Assembly (NCBI RefSeq): GCF_014842925.1
Contig: NZ_JACYXJ010000004.1
Location: 248,001 to 312,000, forward strand
Length of the DNA stretch: 64,000 bases
Origin: Roseibium polysiphoniae
Lineage (GTDB): Bacteria; Pseudomonadota; Alphaproteobacteria; Rhizobiales; Stappiaceae
Direction: 5' to 3'
Shown in pieces: positions 7,581 to 16,829 of the stretch (position 1 is the stretch's first letter; every line of letters starts with the position of its first letter). A program made the translations under genes and the position numbers. The notes beneath the pieces are model-generated. The model was given only the letters and a program-made list of their open reading frames with translations. It was not told the DNA's origin and did not search any database.

Positions 7581-10355
7581 ATGGACGACCTCCTCAGGGA
7601 ATTTATAACTGAGACGAATGAAAGTCTCGATGTTGTTGACGTAGAGCTCGTAAAGTTCGAGCAAGAGCCCAACAACGCGACGATCTTGAACAATATTTTT
7701 CGTCTCGTTCATACGATCAAAGGAACATGCGGCTTTTTGGGCTTGCCTCGACTTGAGGGGATTGCGCATGCCGCAGAGACCCTCATGGGCAAGTTCCGCG
7801 AGGGAGTGCCTGTCACACCCGAGGCGGTTTCCCTTATCCTGAGTTCGATTGATCGCATCAAGGACATTCTTGGCGAATTGGAAGCGGCTGAAGGCGAAGA
7901 GCCTACAGGCGACGACAGCGATTTGATCTCTGAACTCGAGCGCATGTCGATGAGTGCAGAAGCTGTCGTAAGTGGTGGTGAAGCCGCTGAGCCAGCCGAA
8001 GAGCCGGCAGCGGCTGCCGACGTGCTTCCTGAGCAGACCATGGAACGCGAATTGCGTCCTGGTGAAGTGTCTCTGGATGATTTAGAGCGTGCTTTCCGTG
8101 AAACCGAGATTGAGGTCGAGGTTGCTGACGGAGAAGCCGGGGCTCCTGCAGCTGCTGATGAAGCAGCCGCTCCAGTAGAAGTCGCCGCTCCTGCCAAGGT
8201 TGAGGCAGCTGCCAAGCCGGCCGCCAAAAAACCTGAAAAGGAAAAGGACGAGCCTGCGGAAAAGAAAGCCGGTGGTTCTTCCGTTTCCAATCAGTCGATC
8301 CGCGTTGCTGTCGATACGCTCGAACACCTGATGACAATGGTTTCCGAACTGGTGCTGACACGCAACCAGCTTCTGGAAATTGTTCGCCGTCATGAAGACA
8401 GCGAGTTCAAGGTTCCTCTGCAGCGCCTGTCCAATGTGACTGCCGAATTGCAAGAGGGCGTGATGGCGACCCGGATGCAGCCAATCGGCAACGCGTGGCA
8501 GAAGCTTCCACGTATCGTTCGTGATCTCAGTCAGGAACTTGAGAAGCCGATCGAACTGGAAATGATCGGCGCCGAGACCGAGCTGGATCGTCAGGTCCTT
8601 GAGATGATCAAGGATCCGCTGACCCACATGGTTCGGAACTCTGCCGACCACGGTCTCGAAATGCCCACCGAGCGGCGTGAAGCCGGTAAGCAGGATAAGG
8701 GTACCATTACCCTTGCTGCCTATCATGAAGGCGGGCACATCATCATCGAAGTGCGTGATGATGGTAAAGGTCTCGACGTTGACAAGATCAAGCAGAAGGT
8801 CATCGAGCGCGGGCTCGCGACCGAAGCCGAGATCGACAAGATGTCGGATGCGCAGATCCACAAATACATCTTTGCTGCCGGGTTCTCGACAGCTGCTTCA
8901 GTCACCAGTGTCTCCGGACGTGGCGTCGGCATGGATGTCGTTCGCAACAACATCGAACTGATCGGTGGTACCGTTGACCTGCGCTCGACTCCGGGCAAGG
9001 GCAGCAGCTTCATCATCAAGATCCCGCTGACACTGGCGATTGTCTCGACCCTCATCATTGAGGCCGCCGGCGACCGCTTCGCAATTCCTCAGCTGTCGGT
9101 TGTTGAGTTGGTGCGTGTTCAGCACAATTCCGAACATCGTATCGAGCGGATCAAGGACACACCGGTCCTCCGTCTTCGAAACAAGCTCCTGCCGCTTGTG
9201 CATATGTCTCAGCTTCTGGGTATCTATGAAGGTGAGGACATCGAGAAGGCGATCGATGACGACAACGGCTTCATCGTTGTCATGCAGGTCGGTAGTCAGA
9301 CCTTCGGTGTTGTGGTTGACGGCGTCTTCCATACGGAAGAAATCGTGGTCAAGCCCATGTCCACCATGCTGCGGAACCTCAATATGTTCTCCGGCAACAC
9401 CATCTTGGGTGATGGCTCGGTTATCATGATCATCGATCCAAACGGTGTCGCAAGTGCCATGGCCAGCCATGCATCCAGCGCGGTCGCCGAACAGAGCGAA
9501 GACGAAGCAGAAGAGACGGGCCGCAAGGCGCATACAAGTCAGTCGTCTATTTCGCTGCTCTTGTTCCGTGCCGGTGCTCCAGAGCCCAAAGCGGTGCCGC
9601 TCTCCCTGGTTACACGCTTGGAAGAGTTCGAGGTCTCGAAAATCGAGCGCTCAAATGGCCGCGATCTGGTTCAGTACCGTGGGGCTCTCATGCCGTTGGT
9701 CTACATCAACGACGGAGATCAGCATAAGCTCGAGGGAACCCAGCCGATGCTGGTCTTCTCAGACAGCGGTCGCTCCATGGGCCTCGTTGTCGATGAGATC
9801 GTCGACATTGTCGAAGATAACATGAACATTGAAGTCGGCTCCGAACGTCCAGGCGTTCTTGGTTCGGCGGTCATCAAGGATCGTGCAACTGAGATTATCG
9901 ATCTCGGTTACTATCTCCCGCAGGCCTTCGAAGACTGGTTTATGCGCAAGGAAATGGACATTCAGGCCCTCACCAAGAAGGTTCTGTTTGTCGATGACAG
10001 CTCGTTCTTCCGCAACATGCTGACGCCGGTTCTGAAAGCGGCTGGTTACGATGTGACCACTTGTGACAGCCCACGTCAGGCACTTGATCTGCTAGAGGAT
10101 GGCAGGAAGTTCCATGCTGTTGTCAGTGACATCGAGATGCCGGAAATCAACGGCTTCGAATTCTGCGAAGCCATTCGTCGGGATCCTCGCTTCCGGAACA
10201 TGCCGGTCCTGGCCCTCTCGGCCATGGTCACGCCGGCGTCGATTGAACGGGGACGCCAGGCCGGCTTTGACGACTATGTCGCCAAGTTTGACCGCCCCGG
10301 CCTTATCGCCGCGCTCAAGGATGTGTTCTCTGGTGAAATGGGAGTTGCAGCATGA
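7581..10355 (+). CDS. cheA: Chemotaxis histidine kinase CheA, hybrid with C-terminal receiver
   Basis: A 924-residue kinase. The order is an Hpt domain (residues 1-110, phospho-histidine H44 in RLVHTIKGTCGFLG), an acidic Ala/Glu/Pro-rich linker (about 115-235) and a dimerisation helix pair. The ATPase follows, with N box (HMVRNSADHG), G1 (DDGKGL) and G2 (GRGVGMDVV), then a CheW-like regulatory domain (about 485-630). A second divergent CheW-like segment spans about 655-785, and a full receiver domain (about 795-920, VLFVDDSSF to YVAKFDRPG) ends the protein. The receiver makes it a hybrid, a form seen in several alphaproteobacteria, and may act as a phosphate sink. Its stop overlaps the cheW start (ATGA), implying translational coupling. 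Confidence 0.96.
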   Translation: MDDLLREFITETNESLDVVDVELVKFEQEPNNATILNNIFRLVHTIKGTCGFLGLPRLEGIAHAAETLMGKFREGVPVTPEAVSLILSSIDRIKDILGELEAAEGEEPTGDDSDLISELERMSMSAEAVVSGGEAAEPAEEPAAAADVLPEQTMERELRPGEVSLDDLERAFRETEIEVEVADGEAGAPAAADEAAAPVEVAAPAKVEAAAKPAAKKPEKEKDEPAEKKAGGSSVSNQSIRVAVDTLEHLMTMVSELVLTRNQLLEIVRRHEDSEFKVPLQRLSNVTAELQEGVMATRMQPIGNAWQKLPRIVRDLSQELEKPIELEMIGAETELDRQVLEMIKDPLTHMVRNSADHGLEMPTERREAGKQDKGTITLAAYHEGGHIIIEVRDDGKGLDVDKIKQKVIERGLATEAEIDKMSDAQIHKYIFAAGFSTAASVTSVSGRGVGMDVVRNNIELIGGTVDLRSTPGKGSSFIIKIPLTLAIVSTLIIEAAGDRFAIPQLSVVELVRVQHNSEHRIERIKDTPVLRLRNKLLPLVHMSQLLGIYEGEDIEKAIDDDNGFIVVMQVGSQTFGVVVDGVFHTEEIVVKPMSTMLRNLNMFSGNTILGDGSVIMIIDPNGVASAMASHASSAVAEQSEDEAEETGRKAHTSQSSISLLLFRAGAPEPKAVPLSLVTRLEEFEVSKIERSNGRDLVQYRGALMPLVYINDGDQHKLEGTQPMLVFSDSGRSMGLVVDEIVDIVEDNMNIEVGSERPGVLGSAVIKDRATEIIDLGYYLPQAFEDWFMRKEMDIQALTKKVLFVDDSSFFRNMLTPVLKAAGYDVTTCDSPRQALDLLEDGRKFHAVVSDIEMPEINGFEFCEAIRRDPRFRNMPVLALSAMVTPASIERGRQAGFDDYVAKFDRPGLIAALKDVFSGEMGVAA

Positions 10356-10837
10356 CCATGATCGAAAACAATGTTTCGGCTGGTGGTGACACAATTCAGT
10401 ACGTCACCGTGGTGATCGGAGGCCAGTTGTTTGGCCTCCCGATTTCCCAGGTTCACGACGTGTTCGTGCCGGAAAGCGTGACGCGCGTGCCTTTGTCTGC
10501 TCCCGAAGTGGCAGGGGTTCTGAACCTCCGCGGACGGATTGTAACGGCGATCGACATGCGCCGCCGCCTCCATCTTCCGCCTCAGGAAGATGGTCAGATG
10601 ATGGCTGTCGGTATCGAGTACAAGCACGAAAGCTACGGTCTCGTGATCGATGCTGTCGGAGAAGTGCTCAACCTTCCGGGCAGCTCCGCAGAATCCAATC
10701 CGTCCAACCTGGACAAGCGTTGGGCCGAGATCTCAGGCGGCGTGCATCGTCTCGATGGCAAGCTGATGGTCATTCTGGATGTGGCCCGCCTGCTTGGCAC
10801 GATGTTCCCAGAGCCAATGGCAGCGGCAGCAGCGTGA
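10352..10837 (+). CDS. cheW: Chemotaxis coupling protein CheW
   Basis: A 161-residue single CheW domain, which bridges methyl-accepting receptors to CheA. Typical segments are VVIGGQLFGLPISQV near the N-terminus, EVAGVLNLRGRIVTAIDMR in the middle and DRLDGKLMVILDVARLL-like residues near the end. It starts within the last codons of cheA (4-base overlap) and is followed 43 bases later by cheY. Confidence 0.95.
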   Translation: MTMIENNVSAGGDTIQYVTVVIGGQLFGLPISQVHDVFVPESVTRVPLSAPEVAGVLNLRGRIVTAIDMRRRLHLPPQEDGQMMAVGIEYKHESYGLVIDAVGEVLNLPGSSAESNPSNLDKRWAEISGGVHRLDGKLMVILDVARLLGTMFPEPMAAAAA

Positions 10838-10880
10838 TAATCGGCCGGCTTCGTCCGGCCGTTCAACGGAGACAAACGAG

Positions 10881-11246
10881 ATGAAACAATGTCTTGTCGT
10901 CGATGATTCAAGTGTCATCCGGAAAGTGGCTCGCCGCATTCTGGAAGACATGAACTTCGATATTACCGAAGCCGAAGATGGCCAGCAGGCTCTGGACGAA
11001 TGCCGGAAGACCATGCCGGACGCAATCCTTCTGGATTGGAACATGCCGGTCATGGATGGTCTGGAGTTCCTGACCAGTCTTCGTGGCGAAGATGGCGGTG
11101 AAAAGCCGATTGTCGTGTTCTGTACGACGGAAAACGACGTGGCTCATATCGCCCGCGCGATCCGGGCTGGTGCCAACGAGTACATCATGAAGCCCTTCGA
11201 TCGGGAAATCGTCGAAGCAAAGTTTCAGGAAGTCGGCCTCATCTAA
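10881..11246 (+). CDS. cheY: Chemotaxis response regulator CheY
   Basis: A 121-residue stand-alone receiver domain. It has the acidic pocket D8-D9, the phospho-acceptor D52 (ILLDWNMPVMDG), the switch threonine in FCTTEND and lysine K104 (YIMKPFDRE). With no output domain it should bind the flagellar switch FliM, or another partner, when phosphorylated by CheA. The ATG at 10881 has GGAG about 9 bases upstream. A longer reading into cheW gives non-family sequence. Confidence 0.95.
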   Translation: MKQCLVVDDSSVIRKVARRILEDMNFDITEAEDGQQALDECRKTMPDAILLDWNMPVMDGLEFLTSLRGEDGGEKPIVVFCTTENDVAHIARAIRAGANEYIMKPFDREIVEAKFQEVGLI

Positions 11247-11265
11247 TTGCGACTGGACCCTGTAA

Positions 11266-12483
11266 ATGGCCTTTGCACAACAAAATATCACGACCGGGGC
11301 AAACCCGGGCACGGATCCCATCCGCGTAATGGTCGTCGACGATGCCGTCGTTATCAGAGGTTTGCTGACCCGTTGGTTGGACTCTGATCCCGGACTTTCG
11401 GTCGTCGGATCACACAGAAACGGCAAGCTTGCCGTTGACGACATTGAAAAGAGCAACCCGGACGTGGTTGTTCTCGATATTGAAATGCCGGAAATGGACG
11501 GCATGACCGCGCTGCCGCTGATGCTGGCCAAGAAGCGTGACCTTGTGGTCATCATGGCCTCAACACTGACACGCCGGAATGCGGAAATCAGCTTGAAAGC
11601 ACTTTCGCTTGGTGCTGCCGATTATGTCCCCAAGCCGGAATCCACTTCCGAAGTCACGACCTCAGTCGATTTCCGCCGCGAACTGATCGACAAGGTCAAG
11701 GCGTTGGGCATTCGCGCCCGGCGGATGCGTGGCCCTGGACGCACCATGCGTGCTGCAACGAATGCAGGACGGACGGTTTCCCAGGCTCCTGTCGGTCGCT
11801 TGGCGAACACACGTGAGCCGCTGCGGATGGCGCAGGGTGGAACGGGTGCCGCCGCGGCCCCGGCTGCCGCCTTCAAGCTTCGTCCCTATGCAGCGGTCAA
11901 GCCGCGGATCCTGGCAATCGGGTCTTCCACTGGCGGACCCCAGGCACTTCAGCAGGTGATGAAGGACATTGGAACCGCCATTCAGGACGTTCCGGTCGTC
12001 ATCACCCAGCATATGCCGCCAACCTTTACCGCCATTCTTGCCGAACACGTCGGCAAGGCGGCCATGCGTCCTGCAAAAGAGGGTGCACATGGCGATGTCT
12101 TGCAGCCGGGCAACATCTATGTTGCCCCGGGTGGAAAGCACATGATCCTTGAAAAGGAAGCCGGTGCGGTCAAGATCTGCCTGACAGATGGCGAGCCTGT
12201 GAATTTCTGTAAACCCGCTGTCGATCCACTCTTCGACAGCGTCGCCAAGATCTATGGATCGGCGACATTGGGTCTTATCTTGACCGGAATGGGTCATGAT
12301 GGCGCAGCTGGCGTGAAGACGATTGCCGCAGGTGGCGGCAGCGTTCTGACCCAGGATGAAGCCACGAGCGTTGTCTGGGGTATGCCAGGTGCCGCTGCAA
12401 ACACCGGGATGTGCAGCGACGTGTTGCCGCTTCCTGAAATCGGTCCCAAAGTAGCGCGCGTATTAAAGGGGAACGCTCGATGA
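11266..12483 (+). CDS. cheB: Chemotaxis protein-glutamate methylesterase CheB
   Basis: A 405-residue protein with an N-terminal receiver domain (residues about 18-140, phospho-acceptor D71), a linker rich in Arg and Ala, and a C-terminal methylesterase domain (about 215-400). The catalytic triad motifs are visible: serine in AIGSSTGGPQAL, histidine in ITQHMPPTFT and aspartate in LTGMGHDGAAG. It removes methyl groups from receptors for adaptation. The stop overlaps the cheR start by 4 bases. Confidence 0.96.
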   Translation: MAFAQQNITTGANPGTDPIRVMVVDDAVVIRGLLTRWLDSDPGLSVVGSHRNGKLAVDDIEKSNPDVVVLDIEMPEMDGMTALPLMLAKKRDLVVIMASTLTRRNAEISLKALSLGAADYVPKPESTSEVTTSVDFRRELIDKVKALGIRARRMRGPGRTMRAATNAGRTVSQAPVGRLANTREPLRMAQGGTGAAAAPAAAFKLRPYAAVKPRILAIGSSTGGPQALQQVMKDIGTAIQDVPVVITQHMPPTFTAILAEHVGKAAMRPAKEGAHGDVLQPGNIYVAPGGKHMILEKEAGAVKICLTDGEPVNFCKPAVDPLFDSVAKIYGSATLGLILTGMGHDGAAGVKTIAAGGGSVLTQDEATSVVWGMPGAAANTGMCSDVLPLPEIGPKVARVLKGNAR

Positions 12484-13349
12484 CCCCGGCTGAGTTCGAG
12501 TTTCTGAAGAAATTCCTCAAGGACAAGTCAGGCCTGGTCCTGTCCAACGACAAACAATACCTGGTCGAAAGCCGCTTGCTGCCAGTCGCAAGAACCGCGA
12601 AGCTCGATACGCTGAGCGGTTTGATCGGAAACATGCAACGGGGTGGCAACTCGAAGCTGGAAAACGATGTCATCGAGGCTATGACGACAAATGAATCGTT
12701 CTTCTTTCGTGACAAGACACCCTTCGACCACTTCAACGACACCATGCTGCCGGCGCTTCTCGAAGCAAGGGCGCGGACACGCGCCCTGAAGATCTGGTGC
12801 GCTGCAGCGTCTTCCGGGCAGGAACCTTACTCCCTGGGCATCTGCCTCAAGGAAGCAGGGCCGAAGCTGGCAGGCTGGCGCACCCGTATTCTTGGAACGG
12901 ATCTGTCGAACGAGGTTCTGGAAAAGGCCAAGGCTGGCCTCTACAGCCAGTTTGAAGTTCAGCGCGGTCTCCCGATCCAGATGCTTTTGAAGTATTTCGA
13001 TCAGAAGGGCGACATGTGGCAGATCAACCCGGACATGCGGGCGATGATCGAGTGGCGCAAGCTGAACCTCCTCGATAATTTCAGCCATCTCGGCGAATTC
13101 GACATTCTGTTCTGCCGCAACGTGTTGATCTATTTCGACCAGCAGACGAAGTCGGAAATCCTCGACCGTCTTGCCAAGATGGTGCCGGATGACGGCTTCC
13201 TGGTTCTGGGTGCCGCGGAAACGGTCGTTGGGCTGACAGACGCCTTCAAGCCTGTTCCGGGCAAGCGCGGCCTGTTTCAGCGCAAGCAGGCAGCAGCACG
13301 GCCGGGAGCTGTCGCTCCAAGATTGGTCGCGGGCGCTTCCACGCGCTGA
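12480..13349 (+). CDS. cheR: Chemotaxis protein methyltransferase CheR
   Basis: A 289-residue S-adenosylmethionine-dependent methyltransferase that methylates receptor glutamates. It has the N-terminal all-helical CheR domain (residues about 1-75), then the Rossmann-type catalytic domain with IWCAAASSGQEPYSL (SAM-binding loop), LGTDLSNEVL and DILFCRNVLIYFD. The tail of about 20 residues is variable. It is the last gene of the chpT/che cluster and is followed directly by a terminator. Confidence 0.96.
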   Translation: MTPAEFEFLKKFLKDKSGLVLSNDKQYLVESRLLPVARTAKLDTLSGLIGNMQRGGNSKLENDVIEAMTTNESFFFRDKTPFDHFNDTMLPALLEARARTRALKIWCAAASSGQEPYSLGICLKEAGPKLAGWRTRILGTDLSNEVLEKAKAGLYSQFEVQRGLPIQMLLKYFDQKGDMWQINPDMRAMIEWRKLNLLDNFSHLGEFDILFCRNVLIYFDQQTKSEILDRLAKMVPDDGFLVLGAAETVVGLTDAFKPVPGKRGLFQRKQAAARPGAVAPRLVAGASTR

Positions 13350-13381
13350 ACCCAAGCACCTTGGCGTGACTGAAAACATTG

Positions 13382-13411
13382 CGGCGGCCCACGGGTCGCC
13401 GTTTGCTTTTT
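13382..13411 (+). terminator. Rho-independent terminator of the chemotaxis operon
   Basis: An inverted repeat built on CGGCG and CGCCG arms with inner CCC/GGG pairing (13382-13401) is followed by TTTGCTTTTT. It lies 33 bases after the cheR stop and its T-tract overlaps the stop region of the convergent LytTR gene. Confidence 0.75.
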
Positions 13412-14318
13412 AGCTGCTCGTGCCGAAGCGCTCCATGGCGCTCTTGGCGTTGCTGCGGCTCACCGGAACCGTCGACCCGTCCTTCATCTTCAGGCGCAGA
13501 TTGCTGCCGTCGCGATAGCAATGCTCGACTCCGTCATGGGCGACCCAATGGCTGCGGTGGACCTGGCTGCCCATTTCTTCGGGAAGCAGCTTCATCAGAT
13601 CGGCAAAGCGAAACAGGATCATGCGTGTCTCGGCCTCGCCGATCAGGCGGACATAGTGTTCCTGGGCCTCCGCACGCAGAAGACGGGTTTCAAACGCCGG
13701 CTCGAGTTGTTGCAGGAACGGCGTTGCTGGTGGTGACGTGACCTCTTCGGAGGCGACCTCGTCTTCCGTCGGGACGCCTTCGGACACTTTGTCCAGCCCG
13801 TCAGGTCTCGTCTCTTTGCGTTCCTCAGAAGATGCCTCTTTGGCACTGTCTTCCGTCTCTACGCTCTGCCGAAGGATCCAGGGGGCGGTGATGAGCAGGC
13901 AGAGCGCCAGATGATTGTCCAGCAGAAAGCCCAGCTCATAGACAAAGACGACCAGCCGGTCGCCAACCGGATGTGAGTTTCCCTGGCCCTCGAACGGCAC
14001 ACCAACCATCGGCAGGCGCTCGAGTTCCGGAAGACCCAGGATGATGTCCATGGCCGTGGTTGCGAGGACAAACGGGGCAAGTGTCGCGAGGCTGGTCGCG
14101 AGCACCAGAACAAAGCGGTGGCGCTGCACGCCGGCGATCTGGACGGCGATCTGAAGGCCGCCGATAAACAGGGCTGCTTCCAGGGCAATACGGACGAGCC
14201 AGTAGCCATAAGCGCCGAGCAGATGCCATCCGTCCGGAACAGCAATTTGTGTGGCGGCAATCAAAACGGCACTCAGACCGCTCAGAATTGACAACTCCTT
14301 CATGGGTAAGGGAACCAA
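13410..14318 (-). CDS. Membrane-anchored LytTR-domain transcriptional regulator
   Basis: A 302-residue protein. The N-terminal half has about four membrane segments (residues about 8-150). A charged linker rich in Glu, Ser and Thr follows, then a LytTR DNA-binding domain (about 205-300), recognisable by ALLRAEAQEHYVRLIGE-like, QVHRSHWVA and VPVSRSNAKS segments. In known members LytTR binds DNA through loops rather than a helix-turn-helix; membrane-anchored versions are thought to sense envelope or membrane state. The TTG at 14318 is the likely start because GGAGG lies 5 bases upstream. The in-frame ATG at 14303 has no such site. The target is unknown. Confidence 0.82.
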   Translation of the reverse strand: MVPLPMKELSILSGLSAVLIAATQIAVPDGWHLLGAYGYWLVRIALEAALFIGGLQIAVQIAGVQRHRFVLVLATSLATLAPFVLATTAMDIILGLPELERLPMVGVPFEGQGNSHPVGDRLVVFVYELGFLLDNHLALCLLITAPWILRQSVETEDSAKEASSEERKETRPDGLDKVSEGVPTEDEVASEEVTSPPATPFLQQLEPAFETRLLRAEAQEHYVRLIGEAETRMILFRFADLMKLLPEEMGSQVHRSHWVAHDGVEHCYRDGSNLRLKMKDGSTVPVSRSNAKSAMERFGTSS

Positions 14319-14643
14319 GATCGCCTCCGATGGTGTGATTTTTACCCTACCATCTAAGATGCATGAATGGGAGATCCATTCTAACTCACTGCCATTTCAA
14401 ATAAAAATCACTTGACCGCAGGACGTTCGCGCATTTCGTGAAGAAAACGGGTGGGCTACTTTCCGAAACAGTCTGCGGTGCCACATTCTCCTATGGAATT
14501 TGATCTGGTCCTGTGGCGGACCGCCCGCCTCGCTTTCCCTATGGGGTCTGTGGAGGCGGGTAGCCGTCCGACACTGCCTCATTCTGTCCGAGAAACGGCT
14601 GAGTGACTTTGGGAGGGGCCTTGAAGAAAATCAGGAGAATGAC
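14319..14643. promoter_or_regulatory. Intergenic control region between the LytTR gene and the hydrolase gene
   Basis: About 325 bases separate two divergently read genes. An inverted repeat GAATGG-N5-CCATTC lies at 14365-14381, within an AT-richer patch 47-63 bases upstream of the LytTR start, and could be an operator or part of an autoregulatory site. The rest carries no convincing reading frame. The Shine-Dalgarno AGGAG of the hydrolase is at about 14633. Confidence 0.35.
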
Positions 14644-15615
14644 ATGAGCGATCTGAAGGTCGAGATTTCCCGCCGCGCTGCGCTTCTGGGCGCTGGTGGC
14701 GCTGCTGCAGGCGCCGTTCTCGCAAGCTCGAGCTCAGTGCTGGCCTCTGCCGACAAGCAGGGCGTTCTGGCCAACCCGGTTGCGCGCTATGGCGTCGGGG
14801 ATTTCGAGATCAACACGTTGCTTGACGGCGTCGTGCCTGTCGGTGAGCCGCAAAAGACCTTCGGAATGAACGTCGAGGCGGCCGAGTTCGAAGCCGTGTC
14901 CACGGACAACTTCATTCCCGCCGACAGCTTCAAGACCTTTTTCACTCCGACCCTGGTGAACACTGGGTCCGAGCTGGTTCTGTTCGATACCGGCGTCGGC
15001 GAGGGTGGCCGTCCTGCACGTGGCAACATGCGCGCTGCGGTCGAAAGCGCAGGCTACTCGCCTGAGCAGGTCGATATCGTCGTTCTGACCCACATGCATC
15101 CCGATCACATTGGCGGCCTAATGGAAGGCGGTCAGCCGGCTTTTGCGAACGCACGCTATGTAACGGGCGCAGCCGAATATGACTTCTGGTCTAAGATGGA
15201 TCCGGAAGCCAATGGCGTGACCAAGCTTATGGCGAAGAACGTCAAGCCGCTGGCCGAGAAAATGACCTTCCTGGAAGATGGTGGTTCCGTCGTTTCAGGT
15301 GTCACTGCCATGGCGGCGGGCGGTCATACGCCGGGGCACATGGTCTACATGCTCGAAAGCCAGGGCAAGCAGCTCCTGTTGGCCGCAGACACCGCCAATC
15401 ACTACGTCTGGTCGCTCGCCCATCCTGATTGGGAAGTGCGCTTCGACATGGACAAGGGCGCCGCAGCTGCGACGCGCCGCAAGGTTCTTGGAATGCTCGC
15501 AAGCGACAAGGTGCCGTTCGTTGGCTATCACATGCCGTTCCCGGCTGTGGGATACGTCGAGGCGGATGGCGACAACTTCCGTTATGTCGCGGAGAGCTAT
15601 CAGCTAAGCCTCTAA
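14644..15615 (+). CDS. Tat-exported metallo-beta-lactamase-fold hydrolase
   Basis: A 323-residue protein. The N-terminus has a twin-arginine signal (ISRRAALLGAGG) and a hydrophobic stretch ending near residue 35. The mature part is a metallo-beta-lactamase fold with the metal motif THMHPDHIGG, a later histidine in GGHTPGHM, an aspartate in LLAADTANH and a terminal histidine in VGYHMPFPAVG. Such proteins hydrolyse esters, lactones or sulfates; the substrate is not predictable here. AGGAG lies 6 bases before the ATG at 14644. It is a single-gene unit closed by a strong terminator. Confidence 0.88.
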   Translation: MSDLKVEISRRAALLGAGGAAAGAVLASSSSVLASADKQGVLANPVARYGVGDFEINTLLDGVVPVGEPQKTFGMNVEAAEFEAVSTDNFIPADSFKTFFTPTLVNTGSELVLFDTGVGEGGRPARGNMRAAVESAGYSPEQVDIVVLTHMHPDHIGGLMEGGQPAFANARYVTGAAEYDFWSKMDPEANGVTKLMAKNVKPLAEKMTFLEDGGSVVSGVTAMAAGGHTPGHMVYMLESQGKQLLLAADTANHYVWSLAHPDWEVRFDMDKGAAAATRRKVLGMLASDKVPFVGYHMPFPAVGYVEADGDNFRYVAESYQLSL

Positions 15616-15651
15616 TGCGTGGCCCCACCATTCAACATTAGAGGCACTGAG

Positions 15652-15683
15652 CGGCCAGGTCTTGATGACCTGGCCGTTTTTTT
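15652..15683 (+). terminator. Rho-independent terminator of the hydrolase gene
   Basis: The arms CGGCCAGGTC and GACCTGGCCG are perfectly complementary around a short loop, and seven T residues follow. The hairpin starts 37 bases after the stop codon. Confidence 0.92.
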
Positions 15684-15701
15684 ATCCGCGGCCGCCTGAA
15701 C

Positions 15702-15729
15702 AAACAAAAACCCCCGCCGGAGCGGGGGT
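15702..15729 (-). terminator. Rho-independent terminator of ctrA
   Basis: The arms ACCCCCGC and GCGGGGGT (15710-15729) flank a CGGA loop. On the minus strand the stem is followed by TTTTTGTTT. It lies 35 bases downstream of the ctrA stop. Confidence 0.9.
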
Positions 15730-15763
15730 CTTAAAATCGTATCGGGACGTTTAAGTCCGAAGA

Positions 15764-16456
15764 TCAGGCAGCCTGTTCGACTTCTGGTTCGCGCAGCACG
15801 TAGCCGCGGCCCCAGACAGTTTCGATATAGTTCTTCCCTGATGTTGCTGCGGCGAGCTTCTTGCGCAGCTTACAGATGAAGACGTCGATGATCTTCAGTT
15901 CCGGCTCGTCCATGCCACCATAGAGGTGGTTGAGGAACATTTCCTTGGTAAGGGTCGTGCCCTTGCGCAGGGAAAGCAGCTCGAGCATCTGGTATTCCTT
16001 GCCCGTCAAATGGACGCGCTGGCCGCCAACTTCGACGGTCTTGGTATCCAGATTGACCTTGAGGTCGCCAGTCACGATGACCGATTGGGCATGGCCCTTC
16101 GAGCGACGGACGATGGCGTGAATACGTGCGACAAGCTCATCCTTGTGGAAAGGCTTGGTCATGTAGTCATCGGCGCCAAAGCCGAGACCACGAACCTTGT
16201 CCTCGATGCCGGCATTGCCGGAGAGGATCAAGATAGGCGTCTTGACCTTAGAGACTCGCAAGGTGCGAAGAACCTCATAACCGGACATGTCCGGCAGGTT
16301 CAAATCGAGCATAATAATGTCATAATCGTACAGCTTGCCGAGGTCGATACCTTCCTCGCCAAGATCTGTCGTGTAGACGTTGAAGTTTTCAGACTTCAGC
16401 ATGAGCTCAATGCTCTGTGCTGTCGCACTGTCATCCTCAATCAACAATACACGCAT
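15764..16456 (-). CDS. ctrA: Cell-cycle master response regulator CtrA
   Basis: A 230-residue OmpR-family response regulator. The receiver domain (residues 1-120) carries D8-D9, the phospho-acceptor D51 ([15 protein letters not shown]) and K104 region DYMTKPFHK. The winged-helix domain (about 125-225) carries [16 protein letters not shown] and [13 protein letters not shown]. The C-terminus EVEQAA ends in two alanines, the degron through which CtrA is degraded by ClpXP in Caulobacter. It controls cell division, motility and other cell-cycle genes and receives phosphate from ChpT (encoded at 6.8 kb). The ATG at 16456 is the family start. It is divergent from fliI. Confidence 0.97.
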   Translation of the reverse strand: MRVLLIEDDSATAQSIELMLKSENFNVYTTDLGEEGIDLGKLYDYDIIMLDLNLPDMSGYEVLRTLRVSKVKTPILILSGNAGIEDKVRGLGFGADDYMTKPFHKDELVARIHAIVRRSKGHAQSVIVTGDLKVNLDTKTVEVGGQRVHLTGKEYQMLELLSLRKGTTLTKEMFLNHLYGGMDEPELKIIDVFICKLRKKLAAATSGKNYIETVWGRGYVLREPEVEQAA

Positions 16457-16829
16457 GCCAATCCCCTTATGTTGCCTTTCCTGGGCAAGTCGCAACGGCT
16501 CTGTCGGTGCCTGCTACGTAGGACTGTTATTAACCCCGACCCAAAGCTAGTCGTTTATGGTTAACAAAATCTAATTCGTAGCGGCAAGCTCCAGGGGAAG
16601 TAATCTGTGAAAAACGGCAAGTTCTTGAGTCCGCTGAAAAAATGCCGGAATCAAGGAGCTTAATGTTTTACATTAGGAAGCGGTGCTAACCGACTCCGTT
16701 CAGATTCATTCTCCACAAAACTGCTGGACCCTGAAATGGCTCTCGCCTGTCAACGTTCCGTTCATTAAGATTAAGCAGAGACGTAAACGATAGGTTACCA
16801 AAACCGTTAACTGCTGAAAGGAATTCGAT
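16457..16829. promoter_or_regulatory. ctrA-fliI divergent promoter region with CtrA-type half-sites
   Basis: These 373 bases between divergent ctrA and fliI contain no gene. TTAACC/GGTTAA half-sites, the core of CtrA binding boxes, occur at about 16530 (TTAACC), 16559 (GGTTAAC) and 16807 (GTTAAC, with GGTTACC 13 bases before it). None makes a perfect TTAA-N7-TTAA pair, so CtrA autoregulation and control of fliI are plausible but not shown. Confidence 0.35.

Noticed and set aside
16457-16829. Perfect CtrA boxes (TTAA-N7-TTAA)
   Set aside because: Only half-sites and imperfectly spaced pairs were found by eye, so they are reported only as a low-confidence regulatory region.
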